A DNA stretch of 64,000 bases. Source: Phylloscopus collybita (taxonomy: Eukaryota; Chordata; Aves; Passeriformes; Phylloscopidae). Within the stretch, counting starts at the first letter, position 1; each line of letters starts with the position of its first letter. Below the pieces are notes generated by a model. That model did no database searches, was not told where the DNA came from, and worked only from the letters and a program-made list of their open reading frames with translations. The translations under genes were made by a program, and so were the position numbers. This document shows, piece after piece, positions 60,263-64,000 of the stretch. The stretch lies in assembly GCA_027886175.1 (NCBI GenBank), contig JAJNNQ010000009.1, positions 11,080,501-11,144,500 of the forward strand. The letters are read 5' to 3'.

Positions 60263-63200
60263 ATGCTGTAAATCTCTAGACCTGTGTTGTACTCTGTGTC
60301 TCAAAAGAAAATTATCAATTGCTCTTAGCAATATTTCTATTTTTTACTTACTGAATCTTTTCCTCCCTCAGCCAGTCATAACCCTGCTATCTTCATGACT
60401 TTGAATGGGACTAGCATGATGTGGCAGACAGCGTCTGGCTTCAAGAGTTTTATAAATCCTTTTGTTTCTCATCACCTCATCCCTTCACACTCAAAGTCTA
60501 CTTCTGATGTTCCAAGTTCAGACTCATGTTTTTATAAGGACCACTGATCAAAGATATTTCACATGTGAAAAACATGAAAAATAATCACAAACAAGAATCA
60601 AAGACCAATTTTTAAAATGAGGAATAATTATGCAACAATCATTTGTGTACTTGATTCTCTTTCTTCACAAGTCTTCCCTCTTGACATTTGACAAGGTCTG
60701 TCATTAGATGTGGGAAGAGTGCAACTATGTAGGGACAGTTACATCCAGGAGCTATGTCCTCATTATTTTCCTGAACACCTAACATTTTAAATGCTTCCCT
60801 TCTCCTAGACCCTTAGGGATCTTAGGATCTAGGTGACTGAATCCTGGTTTGCATGTCATCTTGTCCTACCTGCAACAGCTAAGTCGTTTTCCATAATGCT
60901 GACTGAAACTGTTTGTGATGGTTTAAGGACAAAGGGAGGTTAAAAGGGGAACAACTGCCAGCAGGAGGAGAGATGAAGGTGTTTCAGGAAATCAGTGGTT
61001 TGGCTTGGAAATTAAAATTTTGATTTTTCTCAGGAGTATTATTATTGAATTCCTTTGGTTTAAGATCAGGCCTTACCTAAGTATTTCTCAGATGGTGGAA
61101 TACTTTTTTGCTGCAAAACACCAAGGAAAAAGGCATTGCAAATTTCCACAAAACCTTCTGCTCTTAGATTTACATCTCAAGCTGCATGCCAGTTCAGGCT
61201 TCACAAAGTGGACCCTTGACAACAAAAATATGTCCTTTCCTATTTCCTCAGCCAATTCTTAACTAATCAGTCACCAATAACTAGTTCCAACTGCTGAGTT
61301 TCACCTTTTACTCAAGGAAGATCGTAGCTTCAAGTACTCTGAAATCCCAAGTTGTGTCACAGTAGCAATCAAAGAATGGACCTTATACAATCCATTCAGA
61401 ACAAGACTCTGCAGATTTTAACAGGTAAACTTTATAGAAGTTTCAAAGACATGAATGAAGCAGTTATAAAATCATGTCTCAAGCTTGAGTCTACTATTAT
61501 TAAATTTTTATCTGTAGCATTCTTTGAAACTAGAAAAATATTGTATTAATTATTCCCATGTACCTCCTGTGCACAAGTGCATTGGTCTATGTAATGGAGC
61601 AAGAGCTCTTGTGGAGAAAATCACAGGGAGACTTTGCTTGGAAATTAACATTAAGCCAAATAATGGGCAACTAAAGTTAGGGGTTTATAGCATGAAATAT
61701 TTGGCACCTTAACAGTGAGAAGTGTCATGAGTCTATTTCTTTTACCATGTGTTTATATTGGAGTAGGACAGAGCAGATTCATCTTGATCTGTTACTGAAT
61801 CTTGCTGTTGAGATTAAAACACAGAGATGAAATACACCTCCTCTTTCATAATAGCTGTATTACAAATCTTCCCTTCTTTTTATTATTATTTAATTAAATC
61901 TATATTTGTAATTAGAGAATTGTTTCAATCACAGCTCACATGTGATTATGATTTTCACTCTTAAGGTGTAATTGCTGATATAGCCACATACATATATAGA
62001 TATGTATGTATGTATAATTATATATACAGTCATGAAGCAGCTGTGATTGGTGTCTCAGGGTTGTGCTTGCAGTCACCAATGATCAGCCTCCACTTCAGAA
62101 GGCAAGCACTGAATGTTGGGAAGCTGTCATCAACACAGCAATTCAATTTCTAGTTACTTTTCTTGTTAGAGTCGTAAATTCAAACCACATTGACAAAGAC
62201 AACAGACATACTGCAAGTCACCATTTGCACCTGAGCAGTGTAATGCCTAATTGAAGCCATTTCACTGGCTCAAACTGAAGTTCACATGGCTTTACTTGAC
62301 TATGGAGGAGCTTTGCAGTGCTAAAGCAGTGGTTATGGCTGGATATTTGGGAGTGCCCTACACAGGACAAGGCGTTTGTTTGTCTCATTGCACATGTCCC
62401 TGTGTGATAATAATGATAATAATGCTGGTCTGACAGATGGGTAAAATATTAGCTGATCCCTCCTTCAGTACTTTTAACATGAAGGAACAATGTAGTTTCC
62501 CAAAAGCAAAGGTGAGGGAGAGGAAACACTGTGTGAATCCTCGGTGGATGGTGCCATTGTGTTTTTCTCAGTGTCATTCTGCTCAGAGATACGGTTTTGA
62601 CAAACCCTGAAAAAGCCAATGGTTGTGTTCTGGGAGACCCGAGCTTTTCTGAATAACACATGCACTGCAGCTGCAGTCAAAATCTGTTTCATATTTAGTG
62701 TAACAAATTATGCAAAGTACACCAAATAAGACCCATTTCAAATTCCAGTGGGCCTTTCCGAAAACATTTTAGAGAAATGTTTTCTTTGCTGTTTCCCTTC
62801 TGCTCTCATTAAAAAGGTGAATCACTAAAAGTAATTGTGTAACAAAGCAAAGTGGCAGTCTGTTCAGAAAACAGCATGATGGGCTATAGAGTTCCCAAAA
62901 ACCTTCATGTCTTTCATATTAGTGAGAGCTTGACTACATAATCCAGAATGAACACTTGGCTCAGAAACTGCATATTCCTAGCCAACAAGAAAACTTTCAA
63001 ATATTTCTCACCATAAAATATTTTAAACCACCCTTTCTAACATTTCTCTGTATTGAATATTTCTTTTTGATTTCATGGAAAATACCACATAACGTCAACA
63101 AGATGGATTATTTTGAGGGCTTTAAAGAAGGAAACAGTTTTAATAGAAGCATTAATTAGAACTAAAAAGGTAAAAGACTGGGGAAGTAAATAGATGTCCT

Positions 63201-64000
63201 TGGTTCAGATTAAAATGCAGTTGGTAGTTACCAAATTGTAATTTGTTTGGCTTCCTTGGGGGACAAAGTCATCTTGTTTGTTTGTTTTTACATGACATTA
63301 ACTTCATATTGTTAACCTCAGATATTAAAGTCATGTCAGGCCACAGAAATAATGATGCTTAGAAAACTAAGAATTTAGGGGCTTTATGTTTGTTGGTTTG
63401 GTTTGCAGCTTTTCTTTTTGAAAACAAAACACCACAAACCCAGTTTTAAGGACTGGAAACTTTTGTCTGATGTAACTGCATGATTCCAAAACAGGGGCTT
63501 TGCAGACAAGTATCAAATATCATTGACCATGGTGAAAATCACAAAAACAGGGAATACTCCTAATTAGTGGATGATGAGATGAAGGAAAATTAAATCTGAC
63601 ACACAATCTTGCCTTCAGAAGTTACTAAGCCATTCCTGTCATGGCTGAGGCATAAACACATGTGGGGAAAAGGTTGCTCTATTTGTGTGTTCTGTAAAAT
63701 ATTGGCAATTATTTGTAAGTCTGTGGTGTCAGGACTCAGTCCTCTATGAGGTCACTTGGCTCAGCATCCCCAGCTACTCACTGGCATCATAACACTGATC
63801 TTTATTGGTAAGTCTATACAGCCATGCTGGTTTATGGCTCAAGCCAGCATGCAAGACTAAATTCCCCAGCCATCCATACTGCTCCTATAAGTTGTCTCAC
63901 ACTTTGGCTCAGACCTGGAGCAAGGAAGTAAATTTGCCAAGCAGAGAAACTCAGAGATGGATTAAGCAGTATGGATACAACTGAACCCACAATGAACAAA
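60263..64000. other. unique non-coding DNA
   Basis: Compound TA/TATG tract at 61987 and an aataatgataataatg run near 62408. Nothing gene-like to the window end. Confidence 0.6.
61987..62028. repeat. compound (TA)/(TATG) tract
   Basis: A mix of acatata, tatgtatg and tatata words over about 40 bp. Confidence 0.88.

Noticed and set aside
1..64000. CRISPR arrays, bacterial operons, phage genes, tRNA or rRNA genes
   Set aside because: No spaced direct repeats, ribosome-binding sites with long tandem genes, cloverleaf sequences or rRNA wording. The window is vertebrate nuclear DNA.
1..64000. Endogenous retrovirus or LTR pair
   Set aside because: No long direct repeats with TG...CA ends, primer-binding site or recognisable retroviral reading frame were noticed. 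A decayed solo LTR could escape reading by eye.

Overview
This window looks like gene-poor nuclear DNA from a bird. Three kinds of evidence support that. Truncated CR1 LINE 3' ends occur in both orientations, with the 'tcatagaat / attctatga' style 8-bp tails typical of avian CR1. There are a few old MIR-like SINE fragments. No Alu, B1 or L1 sequence was recognised. A crocodilian or turtle origin is not strictly excluded, but the CR1 3' end sequences are most like those of birds. The DNA is AT-rich and nearly free of CpG except around 35.2-35.9 kb.

I found no protein-coding gene, tRNA, rRNA, CRISPR array, operon or intact mobile element that I can support. The longest open frames (about 100-154 codons) have no recognisable domains, no codon-like pattern and no believable exon structure. 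They are what chance gives in 64 kb read in six frames. The window is either intergenic (a gene desert) or lies inside a very large intron. Only one short stretch (50730-50791) has exon-like borders, and it is weak.

Layout. 1-6.1 kb: unique DNA with an A41 tract and a MIR-like trace. 6.1-6.6 kb: a 550-bp CR1 on the minus strand. 6.6-14 kb: unique DNA with old SINE and sauropsid repeat traces, and a striking 24-bp inverted repeat at 11640-11740 followed by an X-box match. 14.2 kb: a long (GAGAA)n array. 15.8-16.0 kb: a CR1 3' end. 16.3-16.9 kb: very AT-rich DNA. 17.3 kb: A46. 20-29.5 kb: unique AT-rich DNA with several perfect palindromes. 29.9-30.6 kb: a mosaic of at least two CR1 copies with pieces out of order. 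31.8 kb: a 9-bp minisatellite. 32.6 kb: A55. 35.2-35.9 kb: a GC-rich island with a 39-bp tandem duplication. 38.0 kb: a MIR fragment. 39.8-43.1 kb: the emptiest AT-rich stretch. 46.0 and 46.8 kb: A47 and T42 tracts. 49.9 kb: a homeodomain/octamer motif cluster. 53.0 kb: a (GCATA)n array. 57.4 kb: a CR1 3' tip. 59.5 kb: an ancient repeat fragment. 60.2 kb: a POU/forkhead palindrome.

No genes work together here. If the region has a function it is most likely cis-regulatory, and the best candidates are the inverted repeat at 11.64 kb and the POU/forkhead palindrome at 60.23 kb. I saw no sign of a new multi-gene system.
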